DNA from: Arctopsyche grandis
Taxonomy: Eukaryota > Arthropoda > Insecta > Trichoptera > Hydropsychidae
Assembly (NCBI RefSeq): GCF_051622035.1
Contig: NC_135362.1
Span: 18,500,501-18,564,500, forward strand
DNA length: 64,000 bases
Direction of reading: 5' to 3'
The position numbers and the translations under genes are program-made. This document shows, piece by piece, positions 51,414 to 64,000 of this stretch; position 1 is the stretch's first letter; every line of letters begins with the position of its first letter. The notes under the pieces are model-generated. The model made no database searches and was not told the origin of the DNA. It was given only the letters and a program-made list of their open reading frames with translations.

Positions 51414-54400
51414 ATTCGATCGAAAACGGACGCGAATGTCGAGCCAGTGGAAGAATTACTCGGATCTTTAACAACCTATAATGGAATTCAACGAGGTGAA
51501 TCCCCAGGACAAACAGTACGAACTAGTGCTCGTGTTTTTAAAAAAATGCGACAGGATTCATCGCAAACACAACCCACGACATCCAGTGTTTCTACGGTGC
51601 TTGATACATCCGAGAAAGACAAGAAAGGTTATTGCCCTCATTACCACGTTATTTTCCTCGTGTCGTACATAAAAATAATTTTTGTTGCAAAATTAAACTA
51701 ATATTTTACATTTACAGATACAAAACACGAAACTTTGGAAAAAAATGAAGAAGAAAGTGGAATTTTACCTTTAAATGTACCAGGGTTAGTAAATAGACAA
51801 CCTATAAGTACTGCTAAGCAACGAATGCCAAAGGCTCTTTGGTCTACGAGAGAAAAAAATCTTTTTTTCGAAGCATTAAACGAATATGGCAAAGATTTTG
51901 ATTCAATAACGTCTTATATACATAACAAAATGAAAAAGAAAGGCGTTCCAGACAATATAACAAAAAATAAACATCAAGTCAGTCATTTTTATTATCGCAC
52001 TTGGCAGAAAGTATCCAAGTATGTAAAGTTCGGCGATGGTAAGTTATAATGCAATTTAGAAATATGCTAAATCAAATAAAAAAAACTGGGCTTATTACTT
52101 ATTTTTTATTGTTTTAGATGTGAAAAAAGTCGTACAGGAACTTTACGCCTTAATAAATTATGGAGAAATGAAGAAAAGGTTGGTTTCTGGAGTGGCTGCT
52201 CGTGCCATTCTTAGATTATCAGAATTGGTTTGGCATGGTGTGGTAGCTGTTCGCACAGGAGGACGTACTGTTCGCGTTCGCACTCCAATATGTCGTGCTT
52301 TACGTCGTCTTAATAAATTAGAAGGTTTGTTTTATTTAGTTTAAATATGATAGATCTGATTATGTAACAGTGTTACTTAATTTTTTTGTTTTTTTTTTAA
52401 CAGAGTGGGAAGAAAATTTGCGGTTGCCGTCACGGGTGGTTGTTTGCCTTAATCCCCGTGATATGGAAGCTTGGTCTCGTGTACATGCTGCAGCACATAA
52501 TCCGCGAGTTTTATTAGCTGTTGCTCCTTCCAGACGTCTCGCTCCAGTTCTGACTCTTCTCCAACGACGTTGGCTTATGCCGACAGATTTTGTTGTATCC
52601 TTATGATTTAGAATTTAAAAAATATTAAATCTTTAATGTGATTTTTAGTATTATCCCTAAATATTTTCCTTAATATCATTATTAATAGAGAGAATCACTA
52701 GTGGCATCTAGTGAAATCAAAGAAATCGATTTTTGTAATAGTGTAGAGCAGCAGATAAATTTGGTGCTTAATCCAAACACACAGAACACGTTGACCTTAA
52801 ACAAATTACCCATATCTCCAAATATTCAAAGCAGTACAATTCATGATAGTAATTTAGATAATAAAAAGGATAAAAACTGTCCACCAAAGACTGACGAAAT
52901 CATTGTTTTGGATGAAGATGGTGTGCAAAAAAGTAATGGAAAAGTTAGTAATTTAGAAAAAGATGAATGTGAAGAAGTTGAATTAAATTTAAATACAGTC
53001 GTTGAAGGCAAAATTAGAAACGAGGATTTGTCTTCATCAAAAAATGATGGAAATACTAAAAATGTGGATGGTTCAAAGAAAGAAGAAATTGAAAAAGATA
53101 TTTCTTCGAATTTGTTATTAGAAAATTCTAAGGAATTGTTTCTCCATGTTGGTCCAAAGCCTGGAACCGATATAAACATACCAACGGTAAATGTTAGCGA
53201 GCATTTAACTAGTCATAGGATAAGCTTGTCTATATATCAAGAGCGACTTGGAACCGGTTCACTATGCACACAAAATCCAGCATATCATTGTAAGTTAACT
53301 TTAAGTTTCATGTATAATTATTTGAAATTAATGAAACTTGTATAATAATATTTATTGGAATTAAAATCTTATTTATTTTGTAGCTGGTGGATGTATTAAA
53401 GTAGGAGGTCGATTTAAAACTCATAAACGACAACGTAAAGACAGTGGTGATAATGATACCACAAAGAAACACAAAGTGGAGTCTGATAATTGGGATAAAA
53501 ATGAAAATTTTAATATATTTGATGTTGATGAAACTGCTAATGATGGCATGAATGGCTCACTCATCGAGCATAGAAGCGATTCTATCCCTAAAGAGGTCAT
53601 GAGCGACGAAAAGTCGATTGACGAGAAGGATTTTAATGATTTTAGGGACAAAGAAATATATTCGGAACACGAATATGAACACAATGAGACGGATGGTGAA
53701 TGCGATGCGGCTGTAAAATCATTGAAATATCCAAAAGTAAATTTTATATGTATATTTTGTAAAATATTTTAATTATCGGTATAGAATTGAAAGAGTAGTT
53801 GATCGAATTTTTTTTTTATATTCTAGGTTGCATTAAAAGGGAAAGCAAAAAAGGAAAAAGAACCAAACGCTACAAATAATCGTGAATCAATTTCTAATAA
53901 TGACAATGTTGATGAAAGTGGCAAACTTAGTAATACGTTTTCTGGTTTTATTAAAAAAAATTGGAATCGAGATTTGTTGATGGAGCAAATACAGAAAGGA
54001 TGGAGTTGTTACGATGCTGGAGACTTAACGATTGGAGATCTGTATCTAATGGTAATATTTAATAATTTTTATTATAATTGTATCTGTACATTATGCGATC
54101 TATAAATAATTCGATTTTTACAGTTTGGTAATGAGTCCAAATTAGATATGAATTATTGGTGGGCAAAGGGCACACTACCAATTGGTGATGATATGATACA
54201 AAACACGAAACAATCAACAGAACCTTGTGATGTAACAACAAAGGAATCTGAGATTTCAAATAGCCAAAGTGTGGGTAACGAAGACAAAGGAAAAGTCAAT
54301 AATCAAGATGGAACCCTGCAATCTATAATTATTTTAGAAAGTCACACAGATGATAATAGACAAGGTATGTAAATAAACATATGTAGTATATGTATGTATA

Positions 54401-56582
54401 CATTATTAAAAAAAAATTACTTTATCGAAACTACTATTTTTTTTTTTAGAATCTGATGTTATGTCTCCCGATCCTAAACAAACATTATACTCTTGCGTTG
54501 AAGATGAGCCAAACATGACATCTTTAAATTTAGTCACAAAAATAGTTAATAATCCATGCTCAAGTTCTAATCAATCAGCTCAAGCGGTTTCCGATTCAAA
54601 TTCATCAGCTGCACCTCTAGTTGTTAAACAGAGAGAACAAGTCGTCACATTAGCAACGAGATTGAAAAAACTTTTATCCTTATCTCAATTATACGCTAAA
54701 AAAGGGCCAACATCTTGTCTATGTGGACATGTTTGTAGTGGATTGCGTGGACGGAAGTCGTATTCAGGAAATGTGACTGATGTTAATGTTTCTGATGCGA
54801 CAGGGCCTAAATTCCCTACCCAACGCGTTATAACTAAAGATAAGTTGAACGCGTTCAATAAAAAACAGCCAAGTGTAAATATTCAGGATCAACCTTCATC
54901 AAGTAAAAATGTTACCGGACCTTCTCATTATGGTCAAACGCCTACGATCACCTCGAAAATGTTTGATTTACAAGCAATCCCATCAAGAATTACAAAAAAA
55001 GTCGTCAAACCTAAATTTACAGTTATAGGTTCTGAATTGAAACCAGTTGATGATATTCCATCAACGTCTGATGAAAGTCCTATAATTTTAAATCCAAACA
55101 ATGAAAACAATAGTGCTTCTCAAGAAGTGTTTCGGACTCCGTTTTCAAAATCAAATGTTACATCGAGGCTTCAACCTTATGGACAATCTCAACCAGCTAG
55201 GAATCAAATCGATGTTAGTTTTTTTTGTTTTGATATACATTTATTTGTATGCATCTTTTTATTCATATATCACAAACTTTTACAGTTTAGCGGATTGCCT
55301 CGTTGGACAAATCGGAGAGGTAGAAAACCAAAAAAAGCTGTTGTTGTACGGCAATTGCTGCCGTTAGCTCCATGGCCACCACAAGTAATAAATGTAGCTT
55401 CTACATCAAAATTGTATCAAGTAAAGCCACTTCCTGTTTTGCAAAAGTTACCACAGATACGTCCTGCTTTATCTATGAAAATGATTTTGCCAACAGAAAA
55501 TTTGTAAGTAATTTGTCAAGAATGTGAATTATTATAAAAGGTAGCGAAAAATATTGATTTTTATTTTTTTATAATAGACCTAAAATAATAGCTGTAAAAG
55601 GTGCAAATACTAAAGATGACGAAGCTGTAAGTGCTGATAAACCCGACGATAAACAAAATATTATATCTTTCAAGCCTGAGGTAATTTATTGTAAAATATT
55701 CAGCCAGCCAATTTATGTATATCATGATGTTTTAAATGATCATGTTTTTAATTTATATTTTGTACAGGTAACATTATTTGGTACTTCGCCCAATTCAAAT
55801 GTTGATCGACCGGCTGATAATGAGAAAGGAGTTATTCGAGAAGGTTCATCCTGCATTTCCAATTTGTTGGATATATCACTACCTTCTAATATTGGTGATG
55901 AGATTTCAATAGATGTTTCCAGTATTAAAACAGAAGATATTTATGTGGCAGATAAACATGACGATTTTTCTGGTAATTTTTGTATAAATATAATACTAAG
56001 GCTGTGGAGTGATTAAAAAAACGTGACTCCGATTTTGTTGGAATTTTTAACGTATCTGACTCTAGTCAAAAAGCCACAACTCCACAACTTCGACTCTGAC
56101 TTCACAGCCCTGATAAATACATACATATATCTATATATTTTACTAATTATTTTTTTATTTTAGTTGTGGGTTTATTGAAAAACGAATCAATTCCTTCTAT
56201 GAGCCCATCACATTTGTTGAAAGAAAATGATGAACACTGGTTGACTTCAGGTGTTGGTGATTTTTCTTTGAGCTCTTTTTTGGGACACCTCGAGGGAACG
56301 CCGCTTACGTCTGTCAAGACTGATGCAAGTTCATCACTTAAAGATTCTAGCAGTGCTCCTAGTTCTCACGTCGTCGATATAAACATATCGTCAAGAGGCA
56401 CAGAAGAGACTGTAAGTTTCAATTATGGTGTAATTTATAATTTATGGTATGTGTTTGTTACATTCTTATGTAATTTTCAGGTTGATACTCAACTTCAATG
56501 TCTTATGAGTGAAACAAGTATTGATTATATGGCTAAATTTGCCGATTTGGCTGCTCAAGTTGCTGCAGATAATTCTAAGTAA
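51414..56582 (+). CDS. crm: Cramped / CRAMP1-like chromatin regulator, 14 exons seen
   Basis: Exons: 51414-51627, 51718-52038, 52118-52324, 52404-52594, 52689-53289, 53384-53736, 53827-54051, 54124-54364, 54450-55213, 55286-55503, 55578-55680, 55768-55972, 56164-56411 and 56481-56582. They join in frame to about 1330 codons. An Arg/Lys-rich start is followed by a SANT/Myb-like domain (LWSTREKNLFFEALNEYGKD, then HQVSHFYYRTWQKVSKYVKF) and the conserved block ELYALINYGEMKK..VRTPICRALRRLNKL. A long Ser/Asn/Asp-rich middle contains GWSCYDAGDLTIGDLYLMFG, the second block shared with CRAMP1. The C-terminus has GVGDFSLSSFLGHLEG. Drosophila Cramped is a nuclear protein linked to Polycomb silencing and histone-gene control. 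The first coding exon is not visible. The fourth exon could end at 52591 instead. A small MITE lies in the intron at 55973-56163. Confidence 0.92.
55998..56112. mobile_element. 115-bp MITE (GGCTGTGGAGT ends) in a cramped intron
   Basis: AAGGCTGTGGAGT at the left and ACTTCACAGCCCTG-like sequence at the right are inverted. The inside is also partly palindromic (GACTCCGATTTTG against CTTCGACTCTGAC). It occupies most of a 191-bp intron. One-ended relatives lie at 7641 and 59398. Confidence 0.75.
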
Positions 56583-56883
56583 TCCTTATTACTCATTAAT
56601 TTTTTATATGAGAGAAACAAAATATTACTGTATTATTTACATACTTTTAGTACATAAATTGGCATTCACAAGTTTAAAAATTATTAGAGTTCTAATATTG
56701 TACAATACACACAAATATTTTATACGGTTAAATTATGTGCTATTTTGAAAAATATTTAAATTAGTGACTAGTTGATTATATTTATCTTCATTATCATTAT
56801 GTATGTATTTTTTATATATTGTACATATGCTGTATTTTTACACTATTTTAACTCGTTTACTGGTAATTTATTTGATCTCAAGT

Positions 56884-56931
56884 AATAAAAGAAATTTCGT
56901 TTCAGTTTATTGTAGTGATTGATGCAATAAA
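56884..56931 (+). terminator. Likely poly(A) signals of cramped
   Basis: AATAAA occurs at 56884-56889 and at 56926-56931, about 300 and 345 bases after the stop. Either fits the end of the cramped mRNA. Confidence 0.45.
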
Positions 56932-59397
56932 ATGACAATAACCGTAATTTTTATTTAAATACTGTATTTTCTTCTTTATTATATGTATGTATGTATGTAC
57001 ATATATACATATATTGATTAAGTGAAATCTAATTGTTGTATACACACTTGATTGAAATTGTAAACACTTCCGTTTCATTGATTTTTTAGATTTGAAAAGT
57101 TTTTAATTTTTTTATTTATATGTACATACGTACATACACATAGTTAATCAATCAAAATATTGCCCAAAATTTTGTTTGATGTACATATTGTGATTTTTTC
57201 AAGACTGCATAATACTATTTCTAAATTTAATGTCATCGTTTAAATATCATATTTATTTTGTTTATGCGTGGATTTATTTCAACATATAATTCGAAATTTA
57301 TTTGGAGAGCAATAATTATTTATTAATTTGTGCTTGAAAGCATAATTGAGGTTTTAGAATATTTCGTGATACTAAAATTGTATCATACATAACGTATATG
57401 TATACGTATACATATATTTGTATTTATTTTGACAGCAAATGATTTGTTTTTTAAGAATTCTATTTTGAGCCAATATAAAAATCAATGAAATCACAAAATC
57501 TTTCATATGTGGTGTTTGACGTACATACAAAGTTATATATTTATATATTATGAATTTAAATTGTTTTACTTTTATATTGAATAATTTCAGTTATATTCAG
57601 CGTGTTTCAATATACATTTTCAATTATACAATATATTTTGACTATCTATGTAGTTGTATAATTGTATATTTCATATATGTATCTATAAAGTAAAAACCGA
57701 TTTTTTTTATTTAAAATTATAAAAGGCTTAAAGTTACTCTAAATTTGTATTTTAAAGTTTTGACGGTAAATTTTTTTTTATTAGAATTAGATGTAAGATA
57801 TTTTGTTGACGATATTCTAATTTATAATTATTATATTTATATATATATTATGGCGTTTAAAGAACAAATATGGGTATTGCGACTAAATATTCTAAATATT
57901 CCATAATCTTAAGAAGTTCCTTTGTGATTGTTTTTCATTTAATAACAGGTTCTATTTATTCTAAGATTTACCATTACTTCTTGAGAATCATAGTATTGTT
58001 ATATACAAATATGCAATATACATACACTTTGAAATAGGAAAAATGTGTTACTAAAGTTTGGTATTTTTCTGGATATAATGGTAGATTCATACCAGTATGT
58101 AAATACATAAAATGTAGTACAAAATGAGGCGTTGGATTATATTCATTTTCACATACATTTTTATCACATATAGTGTATGTTAACATTGTCTTAAGTATTG
58201 ATATGTGAACACAGCATTTCTGTTGTGCTCACGATGTAACCAGTGAATTGTATATTGTTAGTATTTTTTTATCAAAGTGGGTGACTTAACATGTGAAATT
58301 GTATATGTGCTGGATTATAATGTATATAACTACAATTTTTATAATACATTGGTCAAAACATTATATTATTTTTTCTATTATCATATTTTCCCTTGTGTGT
58401 ACATAAATATAGATTATATACGTATGTACATATGTTTGTGTGAATAACAATAATACTGTACTATAATAGCACATAGATAATAAACCAAAAATTAAAGCGG
58501 TTGCATTGAAAAGGGATCAAATGGGATATAACAAAAATCGCTCTATCATCCAACGACATATCAGGATAATCTGCTCTCTATAGAAATTATCAGGGGGTGT
58601 TATGGTTTTGATCACTATGTAAAAATAGCACATGTATGTATGTATGTATTTGCAGTCGCTAAATTTATCTTTGATTTATTTTCTAACCTTTTTTTATCAA
58701 CGATTCTCAATTTATGCGCTGAAATCAAAAATTTCATTCGAGTAAATTTCACAGAAAATTTTTTGATTCAACTCAATTGGGAAACCTTATTAGTTGTTGG
58801 CCAGTCTATTCTTATTGGTCATTGAATTTTTAAAAAAAATACCTTATGATATTACTGAGAACCTTTCGCATATTCAATGGTCCTGTTTTCTACTTAAAGA
58901 TAGCAATATGGATGTACAATGTACATATATTCTGCCATTAATTATTATTAGTGTAAGATTGCGGTAAGTAGATACGTTTCGCAAAAAAAACTCGTAAAAG
59001 AAGACTTTGAAATGTAACAACGTTGAGGTTTATAATTATCAGCATATTTTTTTACATTATAGAGATAAAAATGATTTGTAAATGCGGCTTGGTGAATATA
59101 GACAACAGTCTTCATGCATTTCCGTTAAAAGATTTCCTTGATTTTAAAAAGAGATGATAATCAGATCCGGACTGAATATTTAAATATCTTTCATCGAAAC
59201 TTTTGCCAATTTTCTGCTGTTTTTTAAGTAGGTAATCAATTTGATTTCACAATCAACATGATGGATGAAATGTTCCTGAAAAAATGCTTTTGAGACATAA
59301 AATAAAAGAGCTCAGAATGAACTGACGGCGTCACATATACTTTAAGACATGTTTCCACTAGGTTGCATTTCAAAGTGTCAACTTGTGTTGTTAATAC
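56932..59397. other. AT-rich gap
   Basis: No exon, RNA gene or two-ended element was recognised over about 2.4 kb. TATG and TACATA repeats are scattered through it. Confidence 0.45.
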
Positions 59398-59450
59398 CAG
59401 GGCTGTGGAGTCGAATCAAAATTTACCGACAACGACTCGGACTTTTTTTC
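59398..59450 (+). repeat. GGGCTGTGGAGT repeat fragment
   Basis: CCAGGGCTGTGGAGTCGAAT and then GACTCGGACTTT match one end of the MITE at 55998-56112. Confidence 0.6.
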
Positions 59451-59519
59451 TGCCTAATATCAGCTTGCTTTCGCTCTTTTGTTACTAACATCTTCTTAGT
59501 TCATTATGATTCGACTCTG

Positions 59520-59703
59520 CATCGCGCGCACGACAATCGTTGCCACAAAAATCGCGAATACGGAATATCTGGCACTCGAGTTGTCGTTAGTACAATATTT
59601 CGCGTGGGTCCCTTTCGAAAGTTTTTGGGTGGCAGATGTTCCGCGATCGAGATTTTAGTGACGTGCGTGAGATCAGATTTTGCGGAATAATCACCGAACC
59701 TTC
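59520..59703 (+). repeat. Family-M repeat, copy 3 (best preserved)
   Basis: Starts GCATCGCGCGCACGACAATC, passes through GAATACGGAATATCTGGCAC and GATCGAGATTTTAGTGACG, and ends GGAATAATCACCGAACC. Same order as the 18.8 kb copy. Confidence 0.8.
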
Positions 59704-59763
59704 GACTCAAATTTGAACGATTTTAGTAAGATCGACTTTCCTTGCCAACGTATAAAACTATTA

Positions 59764-60095
59764 ATAACTAGCTGAACCCGGCATGCGTTGCAATGCCACA
59801 ATAACGCATGCAATTCACGTTCCCGTTCCTATGTGTCAACGGTAAACGTCACCGAGTATCTCGTCGGGCAGATTTGAAAAGCTTTCTTAAACGATATTTT
59901 ATCTCTATCGTAATGGCGGAGGATCCATTTACTTATATTGATGACCAAAATGAGCAATATGGCAAAGTATGAAAACGATCGGATAAGAGGCAAACTTTTT
60001 CCTGAATTGTAATCGTAAGTGAAACGTAAAGGAGGTATGTAATAATAAAAAGGAGGTATGTAATAATAATAATAATAAAAAGACCTGTCGACAGC
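59764..60095 (+). repeat. SINE-like repeat with ACTAGCTGAACCCGGC start
   Basis: Starts TAACTAGCTGAACCCGGCAT and ends in an (AAT)n tail after two copies of GGAGGTATGTAATAATAA. Similar ACCCGGCTTCGCTCGG words occur near 41690, and GACCGAGCGAAGCC-like sequence near 26538. It looks like a retroposed element; the class is not certain. Confidence 0.45.
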
Positions 60096-60108
60096 TTAAA
60101 TGGTAAAC

Positions 60109-60475
60109 GGACTACTAGTCATATGTGAATCAGTCACAGGACAACCGGTCGCTCTAGATCGGTCACACGTGATCACCCGTCACACTAAAACTGTTCACGA
60201 GAAAACGGGTCACACCCGAAAATTGGTCACAAAAAAACTGGTCACACCCAAAAATTAAAAATTGGTTGAATTTTTGGGTGTGACCAGTTTTTTGTGACCA
60301 ATTTTCGGGTGTGACCAGTTTTCTCGTGACCAGTTTTCTCGTGACCAGTTTTCTCGTGACCAGTTTTCTCGTGACCAGTTTTCTCGTGACTAGTTTTAGT
60401 GTGACGGGTGATCACGTGTGACCGATCTAGAGCGACTGGTTGTCTTGTGACCGGTTCAAATTTGACTAGTAATCA
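60109..60475. mobile_element. GTGACC-rich foldback element, family A
   Basis: Two arms (about 60109-60255 and 60275-60475) are inverted: GTCGCTCTAGATCGGTCACA against TGTGACCGATCTAGAGCGAC, CGTGATCACCCGTCACACTA against TAGTGTGACGGGTGATCACG. Much of each arm is built from variants of one unit (GTGACCAGTTTT). No protein is encoded. Confidence 0.85.
60313..60402 (+). repeat. 15-bp tandem repeat in the foldback arm
   Basis: GACCAGTTTTCTCGT is repeated five times without change from 60313 to 60387; a sixth, changed unit (GACTAGTTTTAGTGT) follows. The left arm has only one or two matching units, so the array expanded after the arms formed. Confidence 0.9.
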
Positions 60476-60478
60476 CTA

Positions 60479-60618
60479 GTCACCGGACCCAGAAGGTGCC
60501 GCGTATTGTTCAAAGGTTGTAAATGCATTGTTAAAAGTTTGCCGAACCTTTTTTACAAAGGATTTACAACAATGCAACAATGGATAGCACTGTGACTATC
60601 CTACCTCTAGTAATCACC
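60479..60618 (+). repeat. Family A flanking segment, copy 2
   Basis: Reverse complement of 838-978 with few changes. It links two pieces of the foldback arm. Confidence 0.75.
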
Positions 60619-60625
60619 AAACCTG

Positions 60626-60778
60626 GTCACATCAAAAAAACTGGTCACACCCAAAAATTCAACCAATTTTTAATTTTTGGGTGTGACCAGTTTAGTGTGA
60701 CGGGTGATCACGTGTGACCGATCTAGAGCGACTGGTTGTCTTGTGACCGGTTCACATTTGACTAGTAATCACCAAACC
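60626..60778 (+). repeat. Second partial GTGACC foldback copy
   Basis: Repeats the centre and right arm of the element just upstream (AATTTTTGGGTGTGACCAG, then GTGACCGATCTAGAGCGACT, then TTGACTAGTAATCACC) but without the 15-bp array. Confidence 0.8.
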
Positions 60779-63362
60779 GCTTAAATACAATAATAATATT
60801 TTTCATATCGTGAAATAAACATATGAAAATCTATTTGTAACGTTGTTTGTATAAATTTTTTTTTTTTATTCTACAAGCAAGATTGCGAAGATATGTCTTC
60901 AAAGATAGACTCTACCTGCGAAGATAAAAGATTCAATTAGGTTGGGAGACCGCTTGCATACATGTTTAGAGCTATTGAAACACAATCAACAGGTTGGTGG
61001 GTGCTGAAGATATAAAGTTTGAGCATAATTGGTGATACGACATCACGTGACTCGGCTGACAGTTGGTCTTGCGACTGTATGTAGTAGCTTGCCGGCTTCA
61101 CCAACCATTGGTTCTGTCTCCAAGTGCTGCTGCTGCTGCTGCTGCTGCTGTTCTCGGTGAGCACACCAATTTCAACTTAGATTCTTATACGAATTCTCAT
61201 AACCGTATCCTAAATTTCATAATCTACATACTTCCCAAACTTAACATTCGTACACCAAAGTTATTACAATGTCAATAGTTCAATTACCTTTTCCAAATTA
61301 TGAACGCCATGTATCATGTATTTTCACTCTCACTTATCGAATAATCAATATGTGGTATTACGATACGCTTGCAACTGTTTACCCAGTTCCGACGAATTAT
61401 CAAACGTTACCAAGAATGCAGCTTTTTTTATTTTAAAAAAATATAACATTTAGATCGACGCTTTGTAAACCAGTTTATGCACAAAAAAAAAAACGAAAAC
61501 GAATCTTAGCATTCTTAAAAAATATTCTGATGCCAACTCATTCTTATCGAAATTAACCGCAAGCATTTCCTTAGTTAATATTGTTAATTGATAAAATATT
61601 TGTATCTGCATGTTAATTTATTTCAATTTAAGAATACGTCTTGCAATATTTGGACTTTTGTCAATGTCATTTTATTTTTTGTGCAAGTTTTGCTAATATG
61701 GTGTCATGAGCGTACTCATCTGCGAAGGCCATGATTTTAATTTTGATTGATTTTTAAATGCTTTTTATTATTACGAAATTATGTTCACAATACATCTTAT
61801 ATCTATTTTTAATAGCTACTGATCTACTGATCATTTTCTATTTTACAATTTTATTTTATTTGGTTAGTAATCATAGTATTATATTATTCTCATGTTAATG
61901 TACAGCATAATAGGAAAAATAGCTCAAAAACCTATTTACAATAATTCTTATAAATGCTCATAATACATCTAATACATAATATTAATTAAAGACTCTAAAG
62001 TCGATGACCTAAAGCAGATTGTGTTTAGGTAATCTGTGTTTATACCTGAAGGGTATAGAGGGCCATGATTTGATGGGTGTGTATTGTTAAGTATCCATGG
62101 ATTTTTGGTTTCTTAGTGTGTAAAAATGTTGGACATGTCTAGATGATGTCTATTATTACAAGGTTTTTTATTAGTTTCACTTGTTCTTTGTATGCAGCAG
62201 CTCATAAATATGTAATGATAATATACATATATACATACAATTGAACCATCATTCATTGGACAATGAACAGTGGTTTAATTTATCTATTATATGTATGTAC
62301 ATGGTTTATTACCCTAGAAATCCTTTTCCCTTTCTTTCAGTTAAGAATTATATTATTTAAAAATCTGATTATGAAATTTAAGTTTGTTCGATGATTTTTA
62401 TAAATTCACCAACTGTTTCACTTTTCGTTTTGACATTGATCGACATAATCCAGTCTACAGATATTTTCAGTAAAATCTGTTTAGTAAGATTTAACTACAG
62501 CATAAAATATCCTGGTCACGTTATTATGCATTAGCAGAATACTAATTTAAAAATTGGTGTCATTGAATGATCGTGGTTACGTCTTGAAATAGCTTCATTG
62601 TTAAAAAAATAATGTTCAAGTCAATATCAATTAATTCTTAATACGCTTCTAATCAAGTTTTTAACGGCACATACCTTTTTTATACGAAAGTAATCTGTTT
62701 ATCCATTTACGACGTTTGATATTTTATAATTCGATTTTAATCAAATAATTTTACCTGTTACATCGTAGGCTTTAACGCCAGCCGTATAAAGTCATAAATT
62801 ATTTGAAATTATTGTTGTTTTTATCTTCGCATATCTTGCTATCAACGATTATAATATAAATTTATAGCCCGTTATTTTGTTTCATCGTTGCGAAGCTTTA
62901 TATTTTATCTATAAGTCTTACTGAATTTTAATAACATCTGATACTTTTAAATATATTGTATATAATTCTGCTATTTTTGCCATTTATGAATTACACACAA
63001 ATATTTGCGAGAGAGTTAATATTTTATAGATAGTTATTGTTGACCAAAAATCTGTAGATTAATAAATGATAGAGATAATTGTTTGTTACATTTGAACACA
63101 TCTTAGCGTCATACATCAATTACCAGCACTGTTGACGATTTTTGTATGATTTTTCTTATCAACAATGATGAAAGACATTAATATAGGTCATAACATGATA
63201 GGAAAGTGTATGTACATTGATATACATATGTATAATACATACATACATACAAAAGAACTGATAACTTTTTACTAACGACTTTCAGTAAATACATTCATTA
63301 TTTTAATACAATGAGAAATGTTTTTATTTTTTTTAGTGATTTGATTTATTCTTATCTTTTAG
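60779..63362. other. Non-coding gap upstream of GNPDA
   Basis: A (CTG)8 tract lies at about 61126-61150. Apart from this and TACATA repeats, nothing was recognised. The promoter and any non-coding first exon of the deaminase gene should be in this stretch but cannot be placed. Confidence 0.4.
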
Positions 63363-63374
63363 ATACTTTTCAAG

Positions 63375-64000
63375 ATGCGTCTTGTAATATTGGATTCGTC
63401 TAATGTGGTAGCGGAATGGTCTGCCAAATATGTAATGAAAAGAATCAATGAGTATGTTGCTGGCCCTAATAAATATTTTGTGCTCGGTCTGCCTACCGGT
63501 GGTACGCCTTTAGGAATGTACAAAAAGTTGATTGAATACTATAAGGCTGGTAAAGTGTCTTTCAAATATGTCAAAACATTCAATATGGACGAGTACGTCG
63601 GTGAGTATTTGACTTATTGACACATGTATTAAGTTTTAAACGGTTTTGCTCAGACTAATATGATTTTGTCTTATTTAGATTTGCCGAGAAATCATCCTGA
63701 AAGCTATCATTTCTACATGTGGAATAATTTCTTTAAACATATTGACATAGATCCTGAAAATGTCCATGTCTTAGATGGAAATGCGCCTGATTTAGTAGCT
63801 GAATGTGATAATTTTGAACGTATGATTGAAGAAGCTGGTGGGATTGAACTTTTCGTTGGAGGTAGTTAATTATTTAAATATTATCCGGTTCATCTGAACG
63901 TCGAGCTCTTGGTATTAATATTTGAAATTTATACTTTAAGGAATCGGACCTGATGGACATATAGCTTTCAATGAGCCGGGATCTAGTTTAGTATCTAGAA
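63375..64000 (+). CDS. Gnpda1: Glucosamine-6-phosphate deaminase (Oscillin/GNPDA), partial
   Basis: Exons: 63375-63600, 63679-63861 and 63940 to the window end, with GT-AG introns. The protein starts [20 protein letters not shown] and matches GNPDA1 throughout: [81 protein letters not shown]. It converts glucosamine-6-phosphate to fructose-6-phosphate and ammonia in the cytosol. Catalytic Asp in NMDEY and the [11 protein letters not shown] loop with the catalytic His are present; the lid and C-terminus are outside the window. The ATG lies 12 bases after a splice acceptor at 63361-63362, so an untranslated exon exists upstream. Confidence 0.95.

Noticed and set aside
61063..61278. Possible poly-Ala or poly-Ser protein
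   Set aside because: Comes from a (CTG)8 tract; flanking residues show no conserved domain and no splice context.

Overview
The window is a piece of an AT-rich, intron-rich insect nuclear genome. The protein-coding genes are typical animal genes with GT-AG introns: a TIF1/Bonus-type PHD-bromodomain protein, host cell factor, acid lipases, Cramped and glucosamine-6-phosphate deaminase. The rest is dense with degraded insect-type transposons. A cluster of secreted lipases with a GFSMG serine motif, the insect hAT, Tigger and piggyBac debris and the strong AT bias suggest a holometabolous insect. Lepidoptera or a close relative is my best guess, but the order is not proven from the sequence.

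Layout. 1-4 kb: a reverse transcriptase fragment, then the 3' half of a bonus gene (+ strand, five exons, 1395-3863). 4-15 kb: repeats, including a hAT element (8767-10205) with intact ends and an 8-bp target duplication, nested in an older repeat. 15.2-17.5 kb: a GC-rich, intronless reading frame for the N-terminal half of host cell factor (- strand) with a CpG-rich upstream region. 18-23 kb: small inverted-repeat elements and a Tigger/pogo remnant. 23.1-42.8 kb: three acid-lipase genes in tandem, all on the - strand with the same eight-exon plan. Two are complete (404 and 407 aa). The third lacks a visible first exon and has two candidate terminal exons. 43-49 kb: tRNA-derived SINEs, a piggyBac-like element and other repeats. 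51.4-56.6 kb: cramped (+ strand, 14 exons seen). 57-63 kb: repeats, including a foldback element built on a GTGACC motif. 63.4-64 kb: start of the glucosamine-6-phosphate deaminase gene (+ strand, cut by the window end).

The genes do not form an operon-like unit. Three of them (bonus, host cell factor, cramped) are chromatin or transcription regulators. The lipases are a tandem family born by duplication. The deaminase is a housekeeping enzyme of amino-sugar metabolism. Exon boundaries were joined by hand from splice consensus, reading-frame continuity and family similarity, so individual borders may be off by a codon.

I did not find a new molecular system. The most interesting signals are the duplicated catalytic-histidine exon of lipase C, the apparently C-terminally truncated host cell factor with its repeated VPxKL-type track, the hAT insertion with a paralogous empty site, and several foldback or hairpin structures.
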